In this document: positions 53,082 through 64,000 of the stretch, piece by piece
How positions within the stretch are numbered: position 1 is the stretch's first letter
How the letters are laid out: every line of letters starts with the position of its first letter
Origin: Clitopilus passeckerianus
Taxonomy: Eukaryota > Basidiomycota > Agaricomycetes > Agaricales > Entolomataceae
Assembly: GCA_944990035.1 (NCBI GenBank)
Contig: CALYLX010000156.1
Coordinates: 186,001-250,000 of the forward strand
Reading direction: 5' to 3'
DNA length: 64,000 bases
Notes under the pieces: model-generated
The model's input: only the letters and a program-made list of their open reading frames with translations
Database searches by the model: none
What the model was told of the DNA's origin: nothing
Position numbers and translations under genes: made by a program

Positions 53082-53682
53082 TGTGACGTTCCCGCTGGGG
53101 CTTGGCGAGGCCCGTCGAGGGAGGACAACTTGTCTTTAAGGCTCCCGACAGAGAGACGAGCGGTCCGCTTGGCTTCTCAGACAATGTATTCCTCCATGGG
53201 ATTCCTGGCAACGCGACAAGTCATCGGGTTGTCTATTTGGAGCTGGTGACCCTTCAGAAACGCGGACGGACCGTCGAGAACATCCGAGGTTATTCGGAGG
53301 ACTTCCCACCTCCATCGACCCCGTACCGCTGCCAGTTCGAAGAAGGGAGAATGGTGCATGGAGAGTCCGATAGCTCGCTCTCAAAAGAACTGAACCTTCA
53401 GGTATGTTATACCATCGTGATCATGTGCACCCTAAAACTAAAATGGGGCCTAGGTTACAGTGGCGAATATCAAATCAACATCTATACTACCCCGCAGACG
53501 TCACCTGTGCTGATCCGCCAGAACCTCGGCATAAGGATTTGAGGGCTTTCACAAGTGGGACCGGGAGACGACATAAACGAATCCGTAGGCGGCCCGCTCA
53601 CTCTGTTCTTCCTCCCAACGACGGGGTATGGACCGCTTTTATACGACGAGGTTGAAGGGCCCAGGATTTCTTCAAGCCTGCT
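53082..53682. promoter_or_regulatory. Shared promoter of exo-polygalacturonase and pectin methylesterase genes
   Basis: 601 bases between two divergent starts of enzymes on the same substrate, suggesting co-regulation. I did not find a TATA box convincing enough to mark. Frames inside it have no domain. Confidence 0.6.
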
Positions 53683-54963
53683 ATGTTTAACCTGCTTGTG
53701 TCCGCACTACTTTGGATCCCAGCCGTGCTGGCTGCTACTGGACGAACCTCGCCTCCGTCGGGAGCGAAGGTCGTTAGGCAGTCCGGTACTCAGTCTGGCG
53801 AGTACAGGTGGGTTCCACTATATGATCTCAAAAGACATGTACTGATGCTTGTCACAGTACTATCAGTGCTGCTGTTGCCTCCTTGTCGTCAAGTGGTGGA
53901 ACCATCTTCATTTACCCCGGAACCTACAAAGAACAAGTCTCCGTTACGGTACCGAATGTCAACATTCTCTGCTATACCACCGAGTACGTGCTGTCTGCGC
54001 TCACTATTGCTGAGTACCGGATGAAAACTGACCCTGACACTGTAGCATAGGCTCATATAAACAAAATGTCGTTACCATTACCAATAACCTCAATGCTCAG
54101 GATAATGGAGGAAACGATCCCTGCGCGACTCTGCGTGCCGAGAAGGATAACTTCAACCTCTACAACTGCAACATCAAGGTATGCAATATTGACCATTATC
54201 CTTATCCATTGTACTGACAGTTCGGAAGAACACCTATGGGCAGGGGAAACAAGCCACTGCTGTCGCTGCACGCGGCAACAAAGTCGGCTTCTACGGTGCA
54301 GGAATGTACGGCTACCAGGTAAGACGAAATTCCTTCGGCCGGATGTCCAGCTAACCCAATGCTACAGGACACCCTGCTTGCGGACGGTGGCTACCAATAT
54401 TACAGGTATGTTCTGTATTTCCTCGAGGTGACCAATTCACTGATTTCCCCTTAGCAACTGCTACATTGAAGGAGCAGTCGACTACATCTACGGAGACGCG
54501 TCTGCCTGGTTCGGCGAATGTACCTTGGCATCCAACGGCGGAGGAGCAATCACTGCAAACTCTCGTGAAACCTCCTCGGACACCCATTACTACGTCATCG
54601 ACCACTCCAGTATCGTGCAAGCTTCCTCAGCCACCAGCTCCCTGACGGGGAAAGTCTACCTTGGACGGCCGTGGAGGGTCCTTGCAAGGGTCGTCTTCCA
54701 GAATAGTGCTCTGCCAGATTTGATCAATCCTGCGGGCTATACCACGCTTGCAGCTGGTGCTACACCGTACGTGCACTTTCTGGAAATTTGGATATCTAGC
54801 GATTGCTGACTGTGAACCTCATAGACTTTTCTCTGAATATGGAAATACGGGGGCGGGTGCTAGCACCTCCAAGCGAGTCACGTACACTCCTATAAGTGCT
54901 GCTATCTCCAAAAACGCTGTATTGGGTTCGGATTGGACCAGTTGGACGGATACAAGCTATTAG
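53683..54963 (+). CDS. Pectin methylesterase (CE8), secreted
   Basis: Removes methyl groups from homogalacturonan, making it a substrate for polygalacturonase. ATG 53683 gives a signal peptide (MFNLLVSALLWIPAVLAATG). About seven exons follow with short introns (for example gtgggt..cacag after SGEY, gtacgt..gtag after YTT, gtatgc..cggaag after CNIK). The CE8 signature motifs are all present: GTYKEQV, QATAVAARGNKVGFYG, YGYQDTLLADGG with catalytic-site Gln-Asp, VDYIYGDA with the second Asp, and YLGRPWR with the substrate Arg. The C-terminal exon ends DWTSWTDTSY with stop TAG 54961-54963. It has the size usual for fungal CE8. No defect was seen. Confidence 0.92.
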
Positions 54964-55115
54964 CCTGGATATGTAGAGGCTTTGATATGGTACTACTTGG
55001 TGTACATGCCAGGTTGATCTACAAATATACGCCGTTTCTCTAAGCACCGAACATGGATGGATGTCTCCAGCCTCCTGCCAGACGAGGGATTGTTGTTGTT
55101 AATCAGGAACCAGTT

Positions 55116-57759
55116 TTAACTGATCTTCCATGCCCAGCTGGGTCCTAGGGGATCGTTCCTCCCACTGAAATGAAGGCATGTCAGCATCTTCATCAGTTTG
55201 CTCCTAATCCAAGATAACTCACTGGCTCGCACCCGTCCACAGGCCAATGACGCCCATGGCACTTCCTACTTCGCCGATTTGCAAGTTTTCCGAAGCCCAC
55301 TCGCGTTCGTTGGTTTCAGGGTTATGAGAACACTAGAGATCGGACGTGTTAGAATGCAAATATTGACAGCGAAAACGGCAACATTGAGCAGACTCACCAT
55401 CTCCCACCTCACATACCCGCTCTCGCACATCCTAACAGTTCCTGTGACTCGTCTTGGTGGGTTGATTTCCGCCTCAGTTCCTCGGGCCTCGCCTTCAAAA
55501 TGGATGACCGGAAGCCGATAGGCCAGGTCTGAAGCTGCCAACGAGGTACCGCCTGGAGGTCTTGAAGGCGGAGGATCGTAGCCGGTGACGGTCAGGTTCA
55601 TCGGTATTATGCGGACTGCTTCTTGTACGGGGTCCAAGAGATTGGAATATGCAGAATCTTCACGTTGCATGTTGAAGACTACGAGGTATAATTTGAATGA
55701 GTGCGAAAATATAAAGGGAAAAAGCGGAAGCGTACGAAGCAGATCTCGATAATCGAGGAAGCAGACTACACGCCTGCAAGATAGGATCAGTATACTGGGT
55801 TTAAACACCAGGGCTGCAGCCTACCGCCATTCGCCTTCTACACCAGCCCAATCCCACCCTTTCGCCTCCCCTTCACCTATTTCCTTCTCCTTTCCCTTCC
55901 CACTGCTACTCACTGAAGGACCAGCCATCTCCTCGTCGTCCTCCCCCTGCGGTGGAAACAACCCCCTATAACCAGGTGCACTTCCCGCCCTCAACATCTC
56001 CAGTGCCAGCGGTATCCTCTCCGCCTCACCCTCCGGGAGATCCGACAGCCTGATGGACTCTTGCTGATTCATAGTCATCATCGGCATACCCAAGCCCATT
56101 CCAATACCAGCCACTGGTGGCACGAAGCCTCCAGCGCCGCTCGTTGCACCGCGTTCGCGTAGGTTGGCTTCAATCACGATACGGCAAGCTGCGAGATAGA
56201 CGAAATCTGGCTCGTATTGATGTGCGAGGGGTAGCTTGAGGGGTGGTTGTGGGCCCGGGTTGGGTGGGCTGGAGGAAGTCGAGGATGCTGAATTAGAGTT
56301 GTCTGTTATTCTTTCATCATGGACAGTTTCGGCTTCCATCGACTCTTCGTCGTCACTTTCTTCCTCTTCATCGTCCTCGTCCTCCTGCTCTTCCTCGTCC
56401 TCCTGCCATTCCTCATCCTCCTCCTCGTCTTCATCCCCACCATCAACCAACACTCCAAAATGCTGCAACACAGTCGGTATCCACGCCATTTCATTCGTCA
56501 AAACCCCCAACCCTCTCCCCCTACTCGCCCTCGCCCTTTCTCTCTCCAACCTACTCCTTTCCCTCGCCTCCACGTGCTTCTTGTACGCCTGAGGAACCTG
56601 GAATGGTCCCCACCCGCGTTCCTTGATGAGGTAACGCATATTGTACACGGTTTCGCGAGCGCGATGGCGGGCCCGGTCGTAGTCGGATTTGAGAGACATG
56701 AGTTCGTCTACTTCTCCTGCAGAAATGACGTCCGAGTCCTGTGGATCTAGTTCTGAGGAGTATTGTTCGCCGTTTACACCGGTTGTCGATTCCTCCACCG
56801 GGGCAGATGTTGAAGCTGGAGGAGCTTGGCTGGGATTTGGGTCGAAGGGGAGCCTGGAGAACCCACGCTTCAGGAGGGAAGGAGGATAACGAGTCGAGAT
56901 CGGCCCTGAACCGAGCAGGTAGACAACCTGCGAGAATAACCGACGTTCAATCTCTTGCTCCCGATGTTCATCTGCCATTTTCCGGTCCCAGAAACCGCCC
57001 GGCTCTCCCTCGAGAGGCGGCAGGGTGTCAGAGGACCTAGATACCAATTCAGATGGGTCACGGCTAGGTTCGGCGAGAAGGTGGTCGGAGAGTAGTTTAT
57101 GAGGGTAATAAGCATTCTTGCATGTCTCTGGGTCCTGAAAGGGGTCGTTCCGTTTAGAGAGAAGGATGGACCCAACCCAGCCTGAATTTCGCGAAAGGCT
57201 GGTTATCGGGAGGGGAAGTGGGTAGAGATGTGCTGCAAACGTGGAGGGGAGTGAACCCGTAACCACCAGGTCGGAGGTCGAGTTTGATGGTGTAGCGAAG
57301 AATGTGGAGAATGGGGACCATATGGCGGTCAGAGAGGATACTGCACGGGGAGAGTCCGACGACAGCACCGGTGCGATGGTGGTGATGGCGTCTACGACAG
57401 CGCGCAGTGCCTCAATAATCTCACTTCTTGAGACTCTTCTAAATTTCGATGAGATGGCATTGAAAGTCCTTTTCGACTGCATGTGCCGAATGAGGGCTTT
57501 CTTCCAGTCTATCTCCGGTTCCGGCCCAGTTCTGCTTCGAGATTTTCCATTCGGTGAGAAGATTGGGGTCATCGAAGACAGCCAAGAAGAGAGAATACCA
57601 GATATGTGTGTTATCTGGGTGATGGATTGTGTTGTAAAGTTGCTTGCAAGAAAGTGAGAGGTTCACGAGAGGCTTTGGACTGGGAAGTGGCCCAGATAAA
57701 GTGTGAACCAGGATGTGCTCTAGTAGCTCGACTGGGAGCGATGTAAGAGTAGTTAACAT
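55116..57759 (-). pseudogene. Large acidic F-box protein, diverged copy with one frame change
   Basis: Start ATG 57759 (MLTTLTSLPVELLEHILVHT), F-box through LSLSCKQLYNTIHHPDNTHI, then WYSLFLAVFDDPNLLTEWK. Between this and EPEIDWKKALIRHMQSKRTF, near 57,520-57,540, the frame changes by one with no good splice sites; the remainder is open to about 55,821. It has the acidic Glu/Asp stretch, LAHQYEPDFVYLAACRIVIE, VVCFLDYRDLL, an intron, LFNMQREDSAYSNLL, AVRIIPMNLTVTGYDPP, VRMCESGYVRWEM, and the terminal exons CSHNPETNEREWASENLQIG and NDPLGPSWAWKIS (stop 55116-55118). The domain order equals the 32.7 kb gene, with one intron fewer. Except for the frame change the gene looks intact, so it may be functional if that is a sequencing error or a tiny unseen intron. 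Confidence 0.65.
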
Positions 57760-58323
57760 AGCTCCTGCTGTTGAGCTGCCTTGAAGTGAAGATAATGGTA
57801 GCTTGATCCTGGTAAAGGTTGCTTTATCAGCTCGCTTGAGCATGCAGAAAGCACAATCGCGTGGGACGAACGGGAGACGATCCGAATTTGATCGGCCGTT
57901 TGACAAAACGCCGGCATGGACCGCGTTGGTGGAGGAAAACAGAGGAAAACATGCGTTCTCGTGTTCAGGGCGTGCGCTGAAAGACGTGCTGCTCTCATCC
58001 TGTTCCATTGCAATGTATTTCCGGCGTTTAGACACTTAATTCTAAGAATGGCTGTAAGCCAGGTTTAACCTGGGTTTAACAAGGGCACACTGCAATTGCA
58101 TGTCTTGGCGCTGTCGATCAATTGCCGATTTCGCATTGCCACGACGAGACTGACACATTGGACGCCGAGAACAGCTCTTTCCCTCCTCTGCTTCGAATTT
58201 GTGGCATTGTCTCTTATGACCGAAAAGATGCAGACGGAATCAGCTGCTTCCGGTATGTGGATTCCTTCTCCATAATTACCAGCTATGAATTCTCATCTCG
58301 CATCCGCCCCATAGCTCCAGTAA
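57760..58323. other. Intergenic between divergent F-box and NLR genes
   Basis: About 560 bases. An in-frame extension of the F-box frame upstream of 57759 exists but looks non-coding. A frame at 58122-58323 leads into the NLR and might hold part of its 5' end. Confidence 0.4.
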
Positions 58324-60857
58324 TGGCTGAGTTAAACTCCAACAACCTTAACGCTGGAAGGGATATTCATCTCAATATTGGATCAGCCCCTACAGGCCAC
58401 ACAACATGTCAACTCCTTGAAATTGGACTCTCAGCAGATATTGATGATATTTCTAGTGACGACCTCCCTGACCGACTGGCTGTCTACCGTCAACTATAAG
58501 CCCATCCAGACCGACACATACGCTAGAGTTACTCCCGAAACAGGCGGTTGGTTTCTCAAGAGCAAGATATACAAGGCGTGGCTAGGAAAGAAATCGGGTA
58601 CTCTCATTGGTACAGGAATTCGTACGTTTCCGATTCGATAACTCGTGCCCATGCATATCACTGACTTGAGGCAACCTTCGCTTTCCTAGCTGGCGCAGGC
58701 AAAACATTTCTATCGTGCGTACTCTCTCCAATCCGTGGGGAATGAGGCTTCTTACGATATTTAGCTCAATCATTATCGACGACCTCCGGACGCGTTGTCG
58801 AAAGAACAACAAGAAAGGCGTGTTGTTCGTCTACTGTCGCTACAAGGACGACTACTCGGTTTCCCAGATGCTCGGCTCACTGCTCAGGCAACTTGCAGAA
58901 AACCATAACTCGCTTTATAGCTACATCAACGAGCACTTTTATTGTCGACACACCCTCGACAAAACCACCCCATCCGAGATCGACTTCATACGCATGCTGA
59001 AGCAGTCCATGGCGAAACTTTCCCGGGTATACCTGGTTGTTGATGCCCTGGACGAACTCAGAGATCAAACTCGAAGCAGACTTCTCGATGCCTTGCGCTC
59101 TCTTGGCGTGTCGTTTCTCTGCACCTCCCGTCCATCGGAAAGCCTCTGCAAACAGATGCCTTCCTCTTCGACCTTCAAGGTACAGGCGCCAGAAGGCGAG
59201 ATTCGCCAGCTGGTCGGCAAAAGCATTGAGAGGAGTTCCAGCCTGTGCTCACTCCTTAGAGATCGACCAGATTTGAAGGAGGATATCATAACTAAAATCA
59301 GGGAGTAGTCGGATGGCATGTACGTTTGAAATTTGGAGTTCCTCATAGCACTACTTATACATCGTTCATTCTGCGCAGGTACCTCCTTGCCAGTCTTCAG
59401 TTGCGAAGTTTGGAGATAAAAGGTGTTCTGACGGTCAACATCCTACGTCGGGCATTGGATAATCTGCCGACCAATGTGGACGATATGTATACCCTCACGC
59501 TTGAACGCATTGACGAGCAGGATGTAGACCGGCGTACCCTTGCTAATAGGGTGCTTCTCTGGGTCACAAACGCGGTCCGCTCCCTCCGCGTGGACGAGCT
59601 CAAGGAGGCTGTAATGCTCTCGCCCGAGCTTACAAGGATCCCTGTTGCTGATGATCTCCCAGACGAAGAAACCTTGCTCTCATGTTGTCACGGCTTGGTC
59701 ACGTTGGATAAGGAGAGCCACCAAGTTCGTTTAATTCGTGAGTTATAGCAAGCCTTCCATGCGCGAAATCTCTTGAGCTGAAGGATGAAATCACAGACTA
59801 TACAGCCCAAGAATTCTTTGAGAAACATCAAGCTGAAGACATGGCTTCTACTCACTTGTCTCTGGCGGAAACTTGCGTGCTTCGAATCAACCTCTCCGGC
59901 TTTCGCAGTCCGTTACGCAGCCTTCCAGAAAATCCAACAACCTTCAATCTTATAGAAGGTCAATGGGGCCTCTGCCACTATGCTCATTCCGGCTGGGTCA
60001 CTCACGCTAAGCAGTATTTTCACCTGAAGGATATCACCAATAGTATCCCAAGCTTTATCCTGTCATCGGCGCCGTATCCCTTCTGTATCTTTGGACTTTA
60101 TGCCTATCGACAAGGTTGGCTTGATCCGATCCATTTGGCATCTGCCTTTGGTTTCCTCGATGTCTTGCGCTTACTTGCATCTGATTGCAACAAGGAAACA
60201 TCCGGAGGCCTGACGCCTCTTCAAATTGCGATCATGTCAGACAACATACACGCTGTGCAACTCCTACTTTCCTTTCCCGACATCAACACATCCCCTACCG
60301 ATTCTGAGGGCACACTTCTACATTTTGCATGCAGACATAGCTCTCCCAACATCGTCAAACTCTTGATCGACTACGGTGGTCAGGACATCAATGCCTTGAC
60401 CAGCCGAGGCCATTCCGCATTGTATGAGGCAATGGTGTCCGCATGGAGTATTGAAACGGTCCGGCTTCTACTTCAGAACAGAGATATAGATGTCAATTTG
60501 GGAAGCAGGAGCCCGCTGACCAGGGCATGCGAGTCCGGTCGTCTTGAACTTGTGAAGCTGTTAATTTCTTGTGGAGCAGATGTCAATGGTAATGGGTCCG
60601 TTAAGACACCCCTCATGGCTGCCATCCCTGCCCGCCATACTGGATACCGTATCATTGAATTGCTGCTTGGCATTGATGGTATCGACATTGACGCTCGAAG
60701 TCCCAATGGGTATTCCGCACTCGACATTGCACTCATCACGGGGAAATACGAGATTGCTCGAATGTTTTGGAGGCGGAGCAAGGCTGATATATCTGTCAGC
60801 AAAATTCTCTATACAAAATGGAAATACCGTGGCAGGTACTGGGACATAGACATTTAG
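58324..60857 (+). pseudogene. NACHT-ankyrin NLR-like protein with one premature stop
   Basis: A fungal NLR. ATG 58324 (MAELNSNNLNAGRDIHLNIG) begins an N-terminal linker; a probable intron (donor gtcaac, acceptor tttctag near 58452) leads to LTDWLSTVNYKPIQTDTYAR. The Walker A loop GIPGAGKTFLSS is assembled across introns with a 25-base exon (58690-58714). LVVDALDELRDQ is Walker B and FLCTSRPSE a sensor-like motif. ITKIRE is followed by TAG (59306-59308) where relatives typically have Lys before SDGM, so the NACHT region is cut there. After an intron the frame resumes LLASLQLRSLE and continues through DNLPTNVDDMYTLTLERID to DYTAQEFFEKH and about six ankyrin repeats (LTPLQIAIMSDNIHAVQLLL, GTLLHFACRHSSPNIVKLLI, and so on), ending WDIDI (stop 60857). 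Such proteins act in non-self recognition and cell death in fungi. Confidence 0.8.
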
Positions 60858-61991
60858 ATTTTTGGGCCATTGTTAGGAAAACACGTCGTACAGCGACCTA
60901 CCACGCATCTCTCCTCATATGAACTAATCTCTTGCGTTATCTTATCTCATTATATGCTTCATACGGTATGGTAGGGTATTAACCTCAGATTCGTGCTTGT
61001 TTATTTACCACTGTGATATACATATTTCCCGCCTAAATGTTGCAAAAGTTGGTTGCAGTGGCGCTGATAATACAACGATACGCCTTTGATCTCGTCGCCT
61101 GGCTGATATGCAGTGTTTTCCCTGAAAGAAGGATTTCTTGTATTGTAATCATAACTCAGAGTCTGATTCCGAGGTCTAGCTTTAGATTGTTTTTGTAAAT
61201 TTTTTGTCAGTGCAATACAAGAACTCCTAGCAAGGCCGAACGTTGCTGGCTTGTCACCGGTTATCGACCGGCCCGCACACCAAATGACGTCATGCCGCAA
61301 AGTCCGGTGTATTTTCCTTCGATAATGTACGTACGCTTCTTCTTGACAGCAAAGGGACATCTCAATATAGTGGCTTTACTCCAAGATATGTGGCTAGGGT
61401 AAAAGCCGATAAAAGTTGTCTTTCAGCACTTTGGGAGGATTGGTTTATGCAGGGCGTTGATGATTCTAAGAATAAATACGCAGGAATAACGCAACCTATC
61501 AAACACGTGGGAGAAGAACGGTCCAGTCCCTGGCCGCGACTCTCTACGTTATTCACTGCCAGAGAAGGTGACGACACTCGATTCCTACTGCCCGCTTGGT
61601 ACGCGTCGCATTTTTAATACTAGGGTCAACCAAGCTTAAGATATGTGGAGAAAGTCTTGTCTCACAGCCAGAATGGACGCGGTAAAAGGCCAAAGCTTGG
61701 CCGCTCCATTTCACCAAGTTCTCGAATCCATGATGGTGATTGCACCTGTCAGATTCTTCCAGATCGATCCGCGAGGCGGACGCACACATTCGTAAGGGCC
61801 AAGGCAACAATGTATGTAACGCGGTCAGGCAACGCCCAGAGCTATTCCTGTACGTATGTTTTGGCTTGACATACAGCTTCCGACGCTCCACTTACGTCTT
61901 TACCCTCACAGACCCTCACTCCGTTCACCCCCACTCACTTTCTAACATTTTTGATACCTACGGTTCCGAACGACGGCGGAAACGATAGGCA
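60858..61991. other. Gene-poor stretch, no supported gene
   Basis: About 1.1 kb. Several short frames on both strands (for example 61001-61360 and 61553-61891, minus) lack domains, splice logic or paralogs in the window. The right end is the promoter region of the six-hairpin glycosidase gene. Confidence 0.5.
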
Positions 61992-63739
61992 ATGCCTACT
62001 AGGCGGATGTATAAGACAAGAAGGTGTAGAAGAAGGGCTGCGATTGCTGCGGTTTGGGCCTCTGTGGCTGTGGTGGCAAATGGGCAAAACTTGACAGACG
62101 CACAAGTTGGAATCGTGGTTCAGAGGCTGGCTGAGGGCGCGAAGGCTAGGTCCGTGTTGGTTTTCTGACTGTTGTTGGTGATGAAACCTGATGATTCCGC
62201 GCTTCTGACAGCTGGGAGCTAGGAACTCGAGCCCAAGCCCTCATAGAACTGAACGCACCCTCATACTCCGCCGTCTCCCACTTGACACCTCTGCCTCCTC
62301 CCCAAAACGTACCCTCAAATCTGACATCCGGACTTTCTCCGGTGTTTAATATCACGCATTCCGTTGTCACCGCTCTAAACTCGAGCTCTGGGCCGCGGCC
62401 TCTGATTGAGGACGGAAGCGCAGCAGATCCAGCGAGTATTGGGTTCGCGGTGCTTTTGGCAAATTGGACGAAGCAGGATGAGGGGAAGGTTGACTATGAG
62501 GGAGCTGCGCAGGACGAGTTGGATTTCTTGTACCAGAAGGTGCCAAAGACGAGCGATGGCGCGTTCTCGCACCGGGTCAGCCAGGTTCAGCTATGGTGAG
62601 TTTTCTTTTTTTCCAAATGGGCCACTTGGCGGTATGCAGTGTCTCGAGCTGCGTTTGCGGAAACCAGCCAGGGGGAGGCAGGATACGAAGTGACGTCACT
62701 TTTCATAACCTTTTCGCTTCGTCTATTCCCTGTCGATCTTGGGAACACCTGGATTCATTTCCTTCAATCGCGCCCGAACCATTAGCCGTCACGATTCATG
62801 CGGCTAATAGCACCCTCTTGGCAGGTCCGACTTCGTATACATGGTCCCGCCATTCCTCGCCTACTACGGTGTAACGGCGAGGAACCGAACCTTCCTTGAA
62901 GAGGCGTACAATCAGATATCGCTGTATAGGAAGTATCTTCAGGACCCGAACACGAAGGGTCTGTGGAAGCATGTTCAGCTTGGGACGGGTACGGATGATG
63001 GCCATTGGAGTACGGGTGAGTTATTTCGCCCCTTCATTCGGAGAGCAAGGATACTGACTAGATGTTGATTGTCAGGCAATGGATGGGCAGCCGCTGGGAT
63101 GCTGAGAGTTCTGGGGACGATCTCAAACTCAGAGTATGGGAATACGCTGAAGAATGAGCAAAAGGATCTCGCCAAGTGGATTAAAGAGATACACACGGGA
63201 ATGTACTCGACTCTGGTACGAATATTCCTCAATCCTCCATATACCGGTTATTGATTGATGCCATTTCTTCGATATAGGACCAAAACGAACTCCTGTTCAC
63301 AAACTACGCTGACCAACCCGCCTCAGCACCCAAAAACTTCTACGACGCCGCATCCACCGCCCTCATGGCATCCACCGTCTACCGCTTGTCCCTAATCTGG
63401 GGCGAACACCACTTCCTCCCCCTCGCCGAGAAAACCCGCCTCCTCCTCTCATCCAACTCCCAATCTGGAAACCAAAACCAAAACAACATGACGAATATGA
63501 AGCACTTCGATTCGAATGGGTGGTTGACGCCTGTGGTGAACCCACATAGTTATGGAGAGCAGGGTGCGCAGAGTCCGGAGGCGCAGGCATTCGTGGTTGA
63601 GATGCATGCGGCGTGGAGGGATTGGGTCGAGGATGGGTCGAAGGGTGCGAATGGTGCGGGGAGGCTTGTGGGGAGGATGGATACGTGGTTGGCCTTTCTG
63701 GTTGTGGTTGGGACGATTGTTGGTTCCGAGATATGGTGA
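61992..63739 (+). CDS. Secreted six-hairpin glycosidase (GH88/GH105-like)
   Basis: ATG 61992 (MPTRRMYKTRRCRRRAAIAA) gives a basic start and hydrophobic core ending near VVANG, a signal peptide or anchor. Five exons: intron 1 (gtccgt..gacag, near 62153-62209) joins AKA|SWELGTRAQALIELN; intron 2 (gtgagt..cag) joins SQVQLW|SDFVYMVPPFLAYYG; intron 3 (gtgagt..cag) joins DGHWSTG|NGWAAAGMLRVL; intron 4 joins GMYSTL|DQNELLFTNY. These are the (alpha/alpha)6-barrel motifs of GH88/GH105 unsaturated uronyl hydrolases and relatives, with the catalytic-type Asp in SDFVY. GH105 enzymes clip unsaturated rhamnogalacturonan products. The last exon ends TWLAFLVVVGTIVGSEIW, a C-terminal hydrophobic tail consistent with membrane or GPI attachment. 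The substrate is not certain. Confidence 0.75.
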
Positions 63740-64000
63740 AGGGCATTTGGCTTCGAATAGACTGAGTCTGGACTTCTCATAAATTCCCCCGTAGACCCTT
63801 TGGCGAGATGCTCCACAGTGGGGGACTCAATGAACACTCTTGTAGATAATATATTAGATGTTGTAATTGGTGTGATTGGAATTCAGGGCATCTCTGTTAC
63901 ATCGCACTGCCAGTGAGCAATTTAATTTAAACACCAGATTGAGATGTGCTCCAACGAGAGTGTTTATTACACAATTATTTTCAATAAAGCAGAAAGCTAT
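63740..64000. other. 3' flank at window edge
   Basis: 261 bases after the glycosidase stop; AT-rich, with an AATAAA-like attTTCAATAAAg at about 63979-63990. No gene seen. Confidence 0.4.

Overview
The window comes from a filamentous basidiomycete genome, most likely an Agaricomycete. The signs are many short introns (about 45-70 bp, GT..AG, often splitting codons), a small secreted CFEM/GPI-type protein, a NACHT-ankyrin NLR, F-box families, DUF5648 and DUF262 proteins, pectin-degrading enzymes, and a Ty1/copia element primed by a half-tRNA. I saw no bacterial operon structure. No RNA gene and no CRISPR array could be supported.

Layout, left to right. 0-1.6 kb: a 3'-truncated DUF262 gene (minus) that runs into a purine-rich tract at the window edge. 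1.73-2.64 kb: a poly(A)-tailed retroposed element between 14-bp target-site duplications. 2.94-9.69 kb: a full-length copia retrotransposon (minus) with identical 371-bp LTRs and one uninterrupted Gag-Pol frame. 9.8-11.3 kb: a frameshifted ankyrin-repeat pseudogene. 12.3-14.3 kb: a DUF5648-like gene with a frameshift and an APH-type kinase-like gene. 14.8-38.1 kb: a duplication-rich stretch. It holds CFEM genes, two lineage-type unknown genes (called U and B here), an HNH_2 nuclease gene divergent from a PD-(D/E)XK-like gene, an F-box/LRR gene, a large acidic F-box gene, and decayed copies of most of these in inverted orientation. 38.5-41.6 kb: a dead tandem copy of the F-box gene. 41.8-47.4 kb: a divergent pair of multidomain glycan-enzyme genes, SDR-GT-GT2 fusion and methyltransferase-GT8 fusion. 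47.6-51.0 kb: two convergent paralogs with a CxxC..CxxC motif. 51.6-55.0 kb: a divergent exo-polygalacturonase/pectin methylesterase pair. 55.1-57.8 kb: another F-box paralog (minus). 58.3-60.9 kb: a NACHT-ankyrin NLR with one nonsense codon. 62.0-63.7 kb: a six-hairpin (GH88/GH105-like) secreted glycosidase.

How genes relate. The exo-polygalacturonase and pectin methylesterase share a 600-bp intergenic promoter and act on the same substrate; the GH88/105-like protein may take the resulting oligosaccharides. The SDR-GT-GT2 and methyltransferase-GT8 genes share a 525-bp promoter and together carry sugar-nucleotide modification, three glycosyltransferase domains and a methyltransferase, so they look like the core of a small uncharacterised glycan or glycoconjugate pathway. 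The 14.8-38.1 kb part is mainly a record of local inverted duplication and decay: CFEM-U-B occurs twice as mirror images, each copy having lost a different gene.

Limits. Exon boundaries were read by eye from splice signals and from comparing paralogs inside the window. Family names rest on recognised motifs, not on searches. Frameshifts could be real or sequencing errors.
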